From the NCBI RefSeq assembly GCF_018294505.1, contig NC_057807.1, forward strand, positions 265,562,458-265,626,457: a stretch of DNA of 64,000 nt, given 5' to 3'. The notes beneath the pieces are model-generated. The model was not told the origin of the DNA, ran no database searches, and was given only the letters and a program-made list of their open reading frames with translations. Position 1 is the stretch's first letter, and every line of letters begins with the position of its first letter. Source of the stretch: Triticum aestivum. Its lineage: Eukaryota; Streptophyta; Magnoliopsida; Poales; Poaceae. This document shows positions 12,395 through 23,662 of this stretch, one piece after another. Both the position numbers and the translations under genes were made by a program.

Positions 12395-12760
12395 TTAGCA
12401 TTGCGGGGGGGGGGGGGGGGGTGGATGAATAGTGAGCGGTGGGGGTGGATGAACAGGACCCCGTGGCATTGCCTCTGGATGAACAGGACCCCGATTGATC
12501 GAGCTGGGTGGGGCTGGATGAACAGGACCCCGTGGAGGGCTGGATGAACAGGACGACCCCGTGGAGGGCTGGATGAACAGTAGACGGTGGAGGGGTTCCC
12601 ATGGAGGGGTGGTTGAACAGGAGCCCGTGGAGGGGTAGTTGAACGGTAGCCAGTGGAGTAGCGCGCGGTGGAGGCTGGATGAACAGGAGCTCGTGGTGGC
12701 TGGAGGAGGTCGACGGTGGAGATGAACAGTATCCCGTGGAGTCCCGTTTTGCGGTATGCC
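12395..12760. repeat. Minisatellite of GGATGAACAGGACCCC units plus a poly-G run
   Basis: A run of about 19 G starts near 12403. Then TGGATGAACAGGACCCCGTG recurs many times with spacers of roughly 25-40 bp, thinning out towards 13090. The long minus-strand frames over this tract (12280-13196) come from the repeat having no stops in two frames and are not genes. Confidence 0.8.
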
Positions 12761-13590
12761 ACACCACTCCTGATGAACAGGACCCCCGTTTCAATGTAGC
12801 GCTCCAACACAAGTCCGTTTCGTCCGTTTTGCGGTACGCCACACCCCTCCCGATCAACAGGACCCCCGTTTCGACCATAGGAGGTCCGTTTCCTCTGTTT
12901 TGCGGTACGCCAGACCCCTCCCGATGAACAGGATCCCGTTTCAAATGTGGCCGGTCGAACACAAGGCCGTTTCCTCCATTCTGCAATACACCAGGCCTCT
13001 TTTCCATCGCCTGTTCCGTCCAAGCCCTCCCGATGAACACGACGACGCATTCCGCTCCAACCCAGCCGGTTGGCTCCCCATGAACAGGACGACGACGCTG
13101 TTTCTCAGTTCCGACCCAGCCATGTACACGAGCCCTGGCCGTACGTATGCGCGAGTAGGCGTTCGAGACCCCGCCTGTATGTACGTACGTGGCCATATTT
13201 TCTTTCTTCCACCCTGGCCGTTATACGTACGTGTACATGCTACGTGCGCGCCTCTACTACGACACGTGTGCGCCTCTACTAAGACACGTGCGCGCCTCTA
13301 CATCGACCAGTATGTACATACACGTTCATAAACAGAATGACAATGCTACGTACGCTTCGACCAGGTGGGTCCGGACTGTCAGGCACTTCCTTGCGTGCGA
13401 AGATGTAGCTGGTGGGTCCCAACAATCAGGGGGGCGAATCGTTTTTTTGCCCAGACGCACTTCCTTGCATGCGAAGATGTAGCTGGTGGGTCCTAGTAGT
13501 CAGGGGGAAACATTATTTTCGTGAAATACGGTGGCCCGTTCGGTGGGTCCCTACTATTAGGTGGAGGAATAATTATTTTGCGCGTAATAA
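12761..13590. other. GC-rich subterminal sequence, no gene
   Basis: Degenerate copies of the upstream minisatellite (CCGATGAACAGGA, TTTTGCGGTACGCCA) give way to CGTACGT-rich DNA and then to the first GGTGGGTCC motif of the next array. No coding signal is convincing. Confidence 0.5.
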
Positions 13591-15560
13591 GGAGGCACTT
13601 CCTTGCGGCCGCCGTGGACCCAGCTGTCAGTCTCTCCACGTACAGTACTCTTCCGATGGAAGTCGTTCCTTGACCACGTTGACCACTCCGCGCTGAGAGC
13701 ACCAGGGCGAGGGACAATGGCGAGGCCTAGGAAGGGGACGACGCGAAGCTGGGGAAGACGCGGCAGTGGAAGCCCGTGCGGAGAGGAGTACGAGGGTTCA
13801 CTGGTTCGGCTGCGGTGTGAGGCTGCCGTCGCCGTAAAATAACAGGGGGTGTGGGTGAGTAGAGGGATGGCCTAGCCAGCAGTGGGAGTAGTAGGGGGCG
13901 GTGAGGCCTCCGCGGTATCACAGCCGACCACTGGAGGCAGGAGCACGCGGCACGACCGGCGCTGGTTTGGGCGGCTGGAACAAGAAGACCAGAGGTTGAA
14001 GAAGCACTACGGCCGTTGGATGGACATCGTACGACCACTGGAGCTAGAATCGTTCATATTGACTAAGTTGACAAAGCCCTCCGTCCCCGTCAACTTAGTA
14101 GGCCCACAAGTCAGCCGCCCACCAAGGTGGGTCCTAGCTAGTAGGGGGAGTATTCTTTTTTTGTGCGTAATAAGGAGGCACTTCTGGTGGGTCCGAGATG
14201 ACAGCGGGGGGAATGTTTTTTTCGCGAAATACAATGACCCATCCGGTGGGTCCCAACAGTCAGGGCAAATGTTTTTTTTGCGAAATATTGGTGGCCCGTC
14301 CGGTGGGTCCCTGCTGTCAGGTGGAGGAATAATTATTTTCCGCTTAATAAGGAGGCACTTCCTTGCGGCTGCCATGGACCCAGCTGTCAGCCTCTCCATG
14401 TACAGTACTCTTCCGATGAAAATCGATCGTTGGCCACATTGACCACGCTGCGCCGAGAGCACCACGACGGCAGACGACGACGAGGCCTAGGAAGGGGACG
14501 ACGCGGAGCCGGTAAAGACACGGCAGTGGATGCCCACGCGGAGAGGAGTACGAGGGTTCACTGGTTCGGTTGCGGTGTGGGATGCCGTCGCCGCAGAATA
14601 ACAGGGGGTGTGGGTGAGTGGAGGGATGGCCTGGCCAGTGGTGGGAGTAGTATGGGGGCGCTGAGGCCTTCGTGGTAGCACAGCCGGCCACGGGAGGCAG
14701 GAGCAGGCGGAACGACTGGCGCTGCTTTGGGCGGCTAGAGCAAGAACACCAGAGGTTGAAGAAGCACTATGGCCGTTGGATGGACATCATACAGTCGCTG
14801 GAGTATTGACTAAGTTGACAAAGCCCTCCGTCCCCGTCAACTTTGTAGGCCCACAAGTCATCCCAACAATATGGTTGGTCCCAGCTAGCAAGGGGTATTC
14901 ATTTTTTGGGGCGTAATAAGGAGGCACTTCCTTGCGTGCGAAGATATAGCTGGTGGGTCCGACCTGTCAGCGGGGGGAATGATTTTTTTTGCGAAATATA
15001 GAGGCCCTTCCTGTGGGTCCTAGCTATCCGATGGAGGAATCATTATTTTGCGCGTAATAAGGAGGCATTTCCTTGCGTGCAGCCGTGGACCTAGCTGTCA
15101 GCCTCTCCACGTACAGTACCACGTTGACCAGGCCGCGCCGAGAGCACCAGGGCGGTGGACGACGGCGAGGCCTAGGAAGGGAATGACACGGAGCCAGGGA
15201 ATACTCAGCAGTTGTTTCCCAAGCGGAGGAGTACGAGGGTTTACTAGTTCATCTGCCGTCCCCAGAGAATAACAGCAGGTGTGGGTGAGTAGAGGGATGG
15301 CTAGGCCAGCGATGGGAGTACGATGGAGCCATGAGGCCTGCGCGGCAGCATAGCCGGCCGCGGGAGGAGGGAGCAGGCAGTCCCGCCGGCGCTTGTTTGA
15401 GCGGCTGGAGCATGAGGAGCAGAGATTGAAGAAGCACGACAGCCGTTGGATGGGCATCCAATAGTCACTGCTCTCGTGTGTTGACTAAGTTGACAGGGCG
15501 TTGCGTGTGCGTCAACCTTTTTTTATGAAAACATACACGTCAACCTGTAGTAGGCGCACA
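13591..15560. repeat. Tandem array of 700-760-bp subterminal units
   Basis: The unit start GGAGGCACTTCCTTGCG occurs at 13591 and 14351, with a variant at 15061 (spacing 760 then 710 bp). Each unit contains, in order, CTGTCAG and CTCTCCA motifs, GAGAGCACC, GGCGAGGCCTAGGAAGGG, a GAGTACGAGGGTT block, AATAACAG with GTGTGGGTGAGTAGAGGGAT, and GTTGACAAAGCCCTCCGTCC. A more diverged copy lies at about 16326-16830. The minus-strand ORFs repeat with the units and are artefacts. Confidence 0.85.
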
Positions 15561-17250
15561 AGTTAGCCTCCAATCTGTGGAAAACAGCATACAACTCATC
15601 TGCCATTATTTCTAATAATTTACAACCCATTTGCTAATTCTTAAGAATTTTTTTGGAGCCCATCTTCTTTTTGTTAGCATTACACCCCGTATTGTGGCCA
15701 CGGTCAAAAAGTATATGAAATTTTGCATATTTCGGTGCGGTCAACTATTTTTAATCCAAAAATATCAATTCACATTCAAACTATTTCGAAAAATAATTTA
15801 TATAAATATAAAATCCAAATAATTGTCCACGCATAAAAATCAATGGAATTTAAAATCTTGTAATGAAAAAAAATTGAAACTAATTCCCGGTTTGATGTGT
15901 TTTAAAAATGTACAGCCCATTTCTGGGCAAACCGAGTGAAACTCTCCTTGTCTTGAAAGATTTGCAGCCCAGTAGGGCCGATAAAGCAAGTAGGCCTTGT
16001 TTGGGTATTTCTTAAAAAAAATAGAACTAGGCTAGCCATTTTCAGCAAGAAAAAAACACAACTGGGCTCATGATGTGGTAAACATAAATAAAACCCTGGC
16101 TAGACGGGCCACAGCCCCCGCACAGCCCCATTGTTACCCTGATCCGTCGCTAAAACTAGTATAAATAACAACTGCTTGTTGCTCAAAAAAAACTACGTGA
16201 CCTGCTGGGTCCCTAGTGTCAGCCGCTCGTAGTGTAATTCTCTCGTTTATTGACTACGTTGACACTGGCGTGAGCCCCAGATGTCCAACCATTAGGAGGA
16301 ACCATATTTTTGGGCTTGTAATATAGAGGCACTTGCTTGCGTACTGCCATGACGCTGGTGGGTCCCTACTGTCATCCTCTCCACGTACAGTCATCTCCTT
16401 GTTCCTCTTGGTTGTTGACGATGTTGACAATGCAAGAGGGCGGTGCACCGCGCACGGCGAGCGAACCAAGGCCGCAAGGTGGAGGACGACGGCGAGGCCT
16501 CGGACGGAACGAACAGGAGCCGTGGAAGATGCGCCAGTCCAGTCGCAGGCGGAGGGGAGTACGAGGGTTGACTAGTTCAGGTGCGGGTGCGTGTTGGGGC
16601 TGACGTCGCCGGAGAATAACAGGACGTGTGGGGGAATAGAGGGAGGGACTGGCCAACGTTGGAGGGTACGTACTGTAGGGCGGCGGAGGCGCAGCCAGCC
16701 ATGGGAGGCGGGAGCAGGTGGAGCCGACGGGGTGGTTTGGTTTGGGCGGCTGGAGGAAGAAGAAGACAAGAGATAGAAGATACACGACAGATGTTGGACG
16801 TCAATCCAACGAATGGTAGGCAGAATCGTTTGTTGACTGGCTAGTAAGTCGACACCACCTTGGATAGGCTATTTCCTCGAGGGTCCCAAATGTCAGAATC
16901 CAAATCTGTCACGGTCATGCAGCCTTTCCTATGAAAATTTACAGCCCATTTTATGTGCTAGTTCGAAATAAGTTTGTGGGTGCTGGTGGGGGCTAATCAC
17001 TTGGCTTCTATAATGCACAGTGAGCTCAAGCAGCCGGCAAGAGTGATCTTATTTCCCTTGGTTGGGATTTGTTCCAATATTTCACTCTAAATTAAACGAA
17101 TGGCAAGCCATTTGCCTTGTTTCAAAGAAAATATGACAGTCACAGCCGAGTTGAAAATGGCAGGAACATCTAACTCCAGCTTACAAACTTTACAAAAGCA
17201 CGAGGGTTAATTGTTCATCAGGTTTACAAAAAAAAACCAGGTTGAAAAGG
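15561..17250. other. AT-rich spacer and diverged fourth repeat unit
   Basis: Positions 15600-16180 are AT-rich with recurrent TACAGCCCAT motifs. Positions 16200-16830 are a diverged copy of the preceding array. Positions 16850-17250 contain the duplicated phrase AACATCTAACTCCAGC at about 17166 and 17258. No gene is seen. Confidence 0.5.
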
Positions 17251-17259
17251 GCAACAACA

Positions 17260-18590
17260 TCTAACTCCAGCACTGTTTTCGGCAGTCACAGTCAAATGGA
17301 TCGGTCAGGTCCATAGAATGAATATCCTGGGTCGTAAAATTTACTGGATTATGACCACAATATGTTGTAAATAGAAGCCCGACATGTTCAGAAGCTCTTT
17401 TGCCCACCTGAAACTCCTTTTTTTTGCTCTTCGACATACCCATCCGTCAAAACCATGTTGCTGATAAACTTAAGCCTGATGGACAATAGTAACCTCGCAT
17501 TCAGTAGGAAGAATGTGACAAATCTAGTGTTTGCACGGTTGGCTACATATCGTTCTAGCGTTATTGTCTTCAAACGAATCTCATGAGAAGTGAGAAAATC
17601 CCGATGCTTACGAATCCACCGATTGGTTATAACTTTCTTACCCCGTCCTGTTGCCTAAATAGACATGAAGATTGAAAACAGTTAAGGTCTAAAAAAAGAG
17701 TGTCGAAAGAGCAACAACTGAATGGTTAATTCTAGTACACTATATGCGGGCTTCCAATGTGCGTGAAATTAGCACCTTTATATACAACTTCTCCAGACAT
17801 GGAAAGCATTGCAGCAAGCCAATAATCTTGTTCAGATCAAAACTATTCATTTGGATATATAAGATCTTGACAGAATCCAGCACCATTGATAGGCCATCCA
17901 TGGAGAAACTATTCATTGAGCATAGAACATAATATTAGTACAAAATGTATACTCCAAGATGATGTATAACTTATGCGCAGAAATTTAAAATGCAGCTTAT
18001 GGTTACAAGTGTAGATGATAATATAAAGTACCTGAAGAACTGTGGAGCCAAATACCATATTGAAATGAGCACAGAGATCATGTATTACACCCAAGGTCTC
18101 CAGTTTAGGCGCAGAGAGGACGGTTATTTGCAAAGGTGATTAACTAGAATCAAGGATCAACCTTTGAAGTGAAGGGGCATCTTGGATGATGAGCTACCTT
18201 CCGTCAAAAGAAATTCCAATTCTTACAAGGTTAGGCGACTTTATTTGGAGACAACCGATTCTAACTGTGAAAACAAGCACCAAGCACTCCAGGGCAGGGC
18301 AACTGGAGTGGATGATGATGTGCAATGAGGCCTCCGATATACGAACCTGCACAAGTGAAAGTTTCTTGAGCAATGGGAGCCAAAGGTTCAGTACCAGATT
18401 GTCTGGTAGGTAGCACAGTGCAAAGGTGGCGGTGTGGAGAGAGGAGGAAAACCACGAGATGGACATCGGTGCTGAGGGCACAAGTTCATGACGTTCGGTA
18501 TGTGGTATGTGATTTCCTGGGGAATAGTAGAACTCAAGCAGCTGTAGTTCTGTGAATTCAGGGGATTTCAGCTAGGCGTCGACCGTGCAG
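17260..18590 (-). pseudogene. Second F-box-family (LRR/FBD) gene fragment, captured
   Basis: Minus-strand exons read LQLLEFYYSPG, then WFSSSLHTATFALCYLPDNL and SEASLHIIIHSSCPALECLV (18481-18194), SLQRLILDSS, and ITVLSAPKLETLGVIHDLCA (to about 18031). After an intron come SFDLNKIIGLLQCFPCLEKL (about 17900-17780), and after a second intron ending ATTTAG near 17656, the FBD exon: HRDFLTSHEIRLKTITLERY, FFLLNARLLLSIRLKFISNM, KRASEHVGLLFTTYCGHNPV, ending IHSMDLTDPFDCDCRKQC. The N-terminal F-box itself is missing. Breaks: stops near 18195 and 18144, and a frameshift at about 17415 where a run of eight A replaces the seven needed. It lies wholly inside the CACTA. Confidence 0.82.
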
Positions 18591-19980
18591 GGCATGGTAT
18601 GCTTGCTCAGGTAGCATGAGCCCGTTTACTACAACCAAGCGGCCCACACATATTTAAGGCGTCGACTCGAAACCGTTTACTACGACGTGGCCCCGCACGC
18701 CGTAGTACTCCTACAAACCCTACCGCCGCACTCATCATCGGTTTTCTTCAAGAGGACGAGGGAGAAGCCGATTTGTAGTGGAGGCGCTTTCAAAAAAAAG
18801 GATCTGTAGTGGAGACCCCTACCCTAGGGTGCCCTAGGTAGCTGCCGCACGCATCATTGTTTTCTCTTTTCTTTATGCTCTTGAGCCCTAGAGTGAAATG
18901 ATGGTTGCTTCGTCCGTCCAGCTTAATGTGGGAAATGTGGGGCTTTGTGATTTGACCCCTCATCGCTCATTTTCTACTACTGCGATGCTACGACCGGGGT
19001 GCCTCCAATTCCAACGGCTGCTCTGAACTGTAATTTGGTGCATCGCACGTGGAACAAGACGGTGGATGAGCCACATGTCGGCCAAAGGGGTCCTGTTAAG
19101 TGTGTCGCCATTTCGTGTGCGGACTGACCCTGCTTGAGTTGCTACGCCAACACGACAGGAGCAGCCTACCACTTGGTTTTGCTCCTTGGTGAATCCCAAC
19201 TATATTGATCTAAAAAGATACGTGATGAACTACCCTCTCTGTCTCTTTTTTTATTTTTAGGCGTCTTGGTTTATAGGGCATGCACGTAGTTCTAGGTCAT
19301 CCATTTGACTAACTAAGTATGAGTTACTATGTCACAAAAAGTATATCATTGGATTCTTAAGCGGATGTAGTTGTATTTAAAAGTCGAGGGCAGGGCTTGC
19401 TTTTCCTGCGCGGTAGGGGGGCAGTTTCGCCTAGTCAGTTCGACAGAGACGCGGGAATACGAGGGAGTAGACTGCTGCAAACGTAGGGCTGTGTGATTTG
19501 ACAGCGAGTTACTGCTGGACAGGTGGGGCCCCTGATTTAACTTGCCATTATCATTTTAACTGCGGTGCTACGACCGACGTGAGTCTCCTAATTCCTGACC
19601 ACCTCCATACATGTTCCTCTCCCAATGCTCCACCATGTAGTAGAGGCTGGTTCTTGCATGAGAGCCCACTTCTCCACTTTTTCCTTGCCTCTCTTTCATC
19701 CACATATGCAAAAATGCCATGTAAAGCGCACTATTGTACTTACTTGCTCCGGCGGGTGCTAAGCTTGCCACATAGGCATAAAGTCTGATGTGGCAAGTTA
19801 ATCAAGAAGAGAGAGACTAGTTTGGTGACCCAAGGAAGACACGGTGCTAAGCACGTGTACCTAGGTGAAAAGACAATTTGGAGTCTATAGCTAATTAATT
19901 GAAGCAAACTTAGGAACAAAAAACTAATAAGCACACCATTTCATTGGAAGAGGTCACTCCTTGGCAAATGCAATAAATAC
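18591..19980. other. Non-coding inner-CACTA sequence with dispersed repeats
   Basis: The block around 18890-19100 (TGATGGTTGCTTCGTCCGTC, GTGATTTGAC, TGCTACGACCGGGGTG) is repeated in diverged form near 19485-19590 and 21893-22070. No convincing coding sequence was found. The ORFs at 18960-19199 and 19498-19788 fall in these repeats. Confidence 0.5.
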
Positions 19981-20067
19981 TAGAACTCCTTGTGTCCCAT
20001 AATATAAGAACGTTTTTGGCACTACACTAGTGTCAAAAACGTTCTTATATTATGGGACGGAGGAAGT
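19981..20067. mobile_element. Stowaway-type MITE
   Basis: An almost perfect hairpin: GTCCCATAATATAAGAACG, then a TTTTTGGCACTA centre, mirrored by CGTTCTTATATTATGGGAC and GGAGGAAGTA. Stowaway/Mariner MITEs carry CTCC(CTCC)GTCCC ends and TA target sites. The left end is slightly degraded. It is about 85 bp and non-coding. Confidence 0.8.
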
Positions 20068-20256
20068 ATGAAGAAAGAGATAGAGAGAAGTAAAAAAATA
20101 CACTTATAGCCAACCTTATAGCTAACCTTGTTGTAGTATGAGTGACTAAGTGATGACTATGTATGACATGCCAACATCAGATAGCCTAAGCACCGTGTTA
20201 AATCTCCAAGGGCGCGACCGCGCGAGCGACACGATAATCGTGGTAGGCGCGACAAT

Positions 20257-20425
20257 GATATGGGCTGCTGGCAGCCCTTGGATCTGAGATAAAACGGTCG
20301 CATGCTAAGTTGCTAAAAATTTGCAGAATAACCCTCCAGGATAGGATATTCACCCATAGGTCTAGAATGACGCCATGCAAACGTTCGATCTCAGATCCAA
20401 GGGCTCTCGGAAGCCCGTATAATGG
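20257..20425. repeat. Inverted repeat, about 30-bp arms
   Basis: CAGCCCTTGGATCTGAGAT near 20271 is mirrored by ATCTCAGATCCAAGGGCT near 20389, with about 100 bp between. Arms extend a few more bases with mismatches. It sits about 150 bp upstream of the exonuclease-like ORF. It may be a small foldback element. Confidence 0.6.
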
Positions 20426-20578
20426 GAGAATGGAAAGCCACTACCCTGCCGTTCGCACACTGGCAGTTCGCTCCTACTCGTCCCCGCACATCCTTTAATA
20501 CTACGGCGGTTCGCTCCTAGTCGTCCCATCCTTTCACATTACGGCAGTTCCACTAATCCTAACCCTCCTCCCAAATCC

Positions 20579-21293
20579 ATGGCATCCCAAATCTCCATGA
20601 TCGGCGGTGAGTACAAGGTTAGAACCATCACCGCAATGAGTTCAACGTCATCTACACCCGCTCTTCCACGACGGTGAAAGGATGCCTTTCTCGCTTCAGA
20701 CGCATGTTCGAAAACTCAGATGATGGGTGGGTCACTAGGCTAGATGTTGAGTACACCACAGTCCTAGGATGAGAGAAGGATCTAAAGGACGAAGAGAGGA
20801 AGAAGCCCACCGTGATCCAGGTTTGCGTGCATGACTTATGCTTGAAGCCCACCATGCCGACGTTGAATGCCTGGATTTGAAGAACTTCCTCGAGAGGAAC
20901 CTAGTCAAATTCATTACTGTAGATTTTAGGAATGACAAAGAAGTCCTGGGTCGGATAGGCCTCGTTGTAGGCAACCCCTTCGACCTCCAGAAGAATCGGC
21001 TGCTGCCCTTTGGTGGCCAGCCTTCAATGCTAACCCTGGCAGGAGCCATGGTTCATCCTTCGTACCATAAACTGGAGAAACCTCATTACACGTTTCATCG
21101 TCATGCATGGCAGCGGAATGTACTAGATATAGACCACATCCACTACGCTGCAATAGATGGCTACCTTTGTTTCAATATCTACAAGGGTTGGATGAAGAGT
21201 AAGAGCCAAGTGTGCGGTTCAAGCAAAGAAGTATCGGCCAAGAGGAAGAGGGACAAGGACAAAGTCGAGGACGTGGACGAGGACTCCGAGTGA
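20579..21293 (+). pseudogene. DEDDy 3'-5' exonuclease (WRN-exo-like), disrupted
   Basis: The start ATG is at 20579, with an early frame slip. The frame then reads NEFNVIYTRSSTTVKGCLSR and RLDVEYTT (exonuclease motif I, D-x-E), then KKPTVIQVCVHDLCL. A shifted frame from about 20845 gives DLKNFLERNLVKFITVDFRN (motif II Asp) and VLDIDHIHYAAIDGYLCFNI (motif III, Y-x3-D), then a lysine-rich tail ending at 21293. All four catalytic acidic residues and the Tyr remain. Breaks: a TGA near 20772 where the family has Trp, and frameshifts near 20620 and 20845. Grass genomes have many Werner-exonuclease-like paralogues that trim DNA or RNA 3' ends. This copy lies inside the CACTA and is probably captured. 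Confidence 0.8.
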
Positions 21294-22532
21294 GTAAGGT
21301 GTCAGTATCGTTGCTCATGGTGGTTCTAATGAAGTGTCTACCGGATTAGTTGCATAGTTTAATTTCAGGTGTGCTTAGTTTAATTTGAGGGGTGTGTTGT
21401 GCTGAGCCCCCAACAGAACTATGTTATGTTTCTTCTCGTTACTTTAACTCTTCAGTATGTACATACTACTAGTATTTCTTTAATAGAATTTATCACCCCA
21501 ATTAAGCACGTACTAGCTTTTTTAATAGTACTATATGCATAATTTGGTGACGAGCGCTCTCTATATGTACCACCTTTTTTTTAATTTCAATTTTTGCTCC
21601 ATGGTGCAATCCATCGATACTACTATTGTACAGAAGTATACATTTTAAAAAGGCTAGAGTACTATTCATCACATATATAGCCAGTTAAATTCTCAACCTA
21701 GAACGACGTGCATGCCATGTAGTAAACCGATACGGAGGAAGTATAGTAAAAATGAGGTGATTTTACCGAGCGATCGGCGGGGGAGCATGGCCTGTCATGC
21801 GTTCCCACGTGTCATGATGTACCAAGGCGATGCACGTGTCCCTCTTGAGGCAGAAGCAATACTACGTGGTTTGAGATGATGGCGAACCAAAGTGTGAAAT
21901 AATGGTTGCTTCGTCCGTCTGGGAAGGTGCGGCATTGTGATTTGACATCTCATTGATCATTACTATTACTGGGCCGTTACGAGTGGGGTGCGTCCCCCTG
22001 CTGTTCTGCACTATTATTTGGTGCTTGAAACGTCAACCCGGTTGCTATATGTCCCACATGTCGGCGACAGGAAGTACAGAATTCATGAAAGGGAGCGTCG
22101 ACGGAGGAGTATACTACAGAATTCATGAAAGGGAGCGACTTAGTTTTGGAAAAATCTGTTTTTACAGAGTACGTACCCACTAGGGTTTATAGGGTTCATC
22201 TAAAAAACATTCGTTTTTCCGTTTGATACTCAATTCTACTACTAGTAGTAGTACCATTACATGTTGGATTTCGAGGTGCGTTAGATCACCCGATGCAAGC
22301 AGTGTCAAGAGGAAACTCACCAATGCATGTAGAAGTTCATGGAAATTTAGTGGTCATTCATGCATTCGTTCTAATTAATGCCTCCGTAAACATAACTTCT
22401 TGAGAAAAACGAGCGTACTAATTAATTGTGCAAACTACGAAATTAATTCGACCACTCACCGTCTACCTTGGTTGGAGAGATTTTGAAATTGAGCCATAAA
22501 CTGAAAAGGAGGGAGTAGTAACTTTTGTCTCG
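21294..22532. other. Non-coding, with short duplications
   Basis: AT-rich sequence after the exonuclease pseudogene. The phrase ACAGAATTCATGAAAGGGAG occurs at about 22077 and again at about 22115, and 21893-22070 repeats the 18.9-kb block. A MITE-like end GGAGGAAGTA occurs near 21735. No gene is supported. Confidence 0.5.
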
Positions 22533-22755
22533 ATTACTATTTGTGGCCTTGTATAGATGCAAAATGTATTTTTTTATAGTGGCCTTGTATAAGTAAATGG
22601 AGGGAATACTAAAGGACATATATATTCCAAACAATATGATAATCTCTCTAACCAAGGTACTACGGAGTAAACGGAGGGAGTAGTAAAATTTTCTCCTCGT
22701 GCTGCGAGCCACCGCGCGCGTGGGCGAGGGAGCGGGCGTAAGGCGTACAGTAGTA

Positions 22756-22878
22756 CTCCCTCCGTCCGAAAATACTTGTCATCAAAATGGATAAAAAGAG
22801 ATGTATCTAGAACTAAAATGCATCTAGATACATCCCCTTTTATCCATTTTGATGACAAGTATTTTCGGACGGAGGGAG
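22756..22878. mobile_element. Stowaway MITE, 123 bp, TA target site
   Basis: Begins CTCCCTCCGTCCGAAAATAC and ends with its inverse GTATTTTCGGACGGAGGGAG. TA flanks both ends (22754-22755 and 22879-22880). The arms also pair through TTGTCATCAAAATGGATAAA. This is a textbook grass Stowaway. Confidence 0.95.

Positions 22879-22880
<2 letters not shown>

Positions 22881-22945
<65 letters not shown>
22881..22945. repeat. (CTA)n microsatellite, about 22 units
   Basis: An uninterrupted CTA run begins immediately after the MITE target duplication. It produces poly-Ser and poly-Leu frames (22574-22954 minus, 22776-23042 plus) that are not genes. It probably grew by slippage from the MITE-adjacent TACTAC. 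Confidence 0.97.
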
Positions 22946-22946
<1 letters not shown>

Positions 22947-23635
22947 GTAAGCAAGCTTCACCTCATCCTGCGAGCCACCACGCCCGTGGGCAGGGGAGAC
23001 GGCGTACTAATTAAGCAAGCTTCTCCTCGTTCTGCGAGTTGACGGGACACATCCAATGTACTCCAGTGTATAGAGCCTTGCCTCTAAGGTAGGCCCCACA
23101 TGGTTTGCCTCTTTTTTAACATAACACGTCAAGTCGCAGTTTGTTTGTTCACCCGTGGTAGACGATCCTCCCTCCACCAAGTGGACAACCAGTACACGTG
23201 TCAAATTACCACGTGGACTGCCTTTTCGTACAGAAATGAGCTCCACCGTGTACCTGCGTGGGTGTGGTTGGGAAAGAGACAGGAGTACGTGCGTCGTGCA
23301 TGCACCTCTTCTCTTCGTGCACGTCCCCCACCTACGTGGGTGTGTGTGAGAGAGATACAAACCTAGACATAATGCGCCGTCCATCCCCATGCCTCCGCCC
23401 AGTCCGACCACCAGTCACCACCACGCCCCACTCCTCCTCACCTTATCTCTCATCTTTGTCCCTCCATTTTTATATACAAGGGGCCACTATCAAAATTACA
23501 ATTTGCAGATATACAAGGCCACTAACACTAATCGATGCAATATTAATGGTGTTTGCCTCGTGGTACTAGCAAAGGAGGACATTAATTATCCCTTGCATGC
23601 ATGCGAGAGTTTGTAAAAAAATGCATCTTGATGTT

Positions 23636-23662
23636 CCGTGCAATGCACGGGCATCTTGCTAG
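23636..23662 (+). mobile_element. Candidate Helitron 3' terminus
   Basis: A short palindrome CCGTGCAATGCACGG (23636-23650) is followed by eight bases, then CTAG (23659-23662) and a T. That matches the Helitron 3' end: a hairpin 8-12 nt upstream of CTRR, inserted next to T. The 5' end (A then TC) could not be placed. A TCTACTACT stretch near 22232 is a weak candidate. Confidence 0.5.

Larger units (their letters stand above)
22533..23537. mobile_element. Element-like segment bounded by 75-bp inverted repeats
   Basis: The left arm (about 22533-22608) contains GTGGCCTTGTATAGATGCAA and ATAGTGGCCTTGTATAAG. The right arm (about 23463-23537) is its inverse with roughly 80% match, containing TGCAGATATACAAGGCCAC. 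Between them lie a Stowaway MITE, a CTA microsatellite and three copies of CTTCTCCTCGTNCTGCGAG-like sequence. No ORF of transposase type is seen. It is possibly a non-autonomous DNA transposon. TSDs are not clear. Confidence 0.5.

Noticed and set aside
12280..13196. Long minus-strand ORFs (256 and 279 aa)
   Set aside because: They follow a GGATGAACAGGA minisatellite that lacks stops in several frames. The products are low-complexity and have no family features.
13727..14691. Repeated minus- and plus-strand ORFs resembling each other
   Set aside because: They recur only because the 700-760-bp subterminal unit is repeated. Frames are interrupted differently in each copy.
22225..22250. Helitron 5' end (TCTACTACT)
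   Set aside because: It is preceded by T, where Helitrons are normally preceded by A, and lies in a CTA/TAG-rich stretch. Not firm enough to pair with the 3' end at 23662.
22574..23042. Poly-Ser and poly-Leu ORFs
   Set aside because: Produced by the CTA microsatellite and the MITE hairpin.
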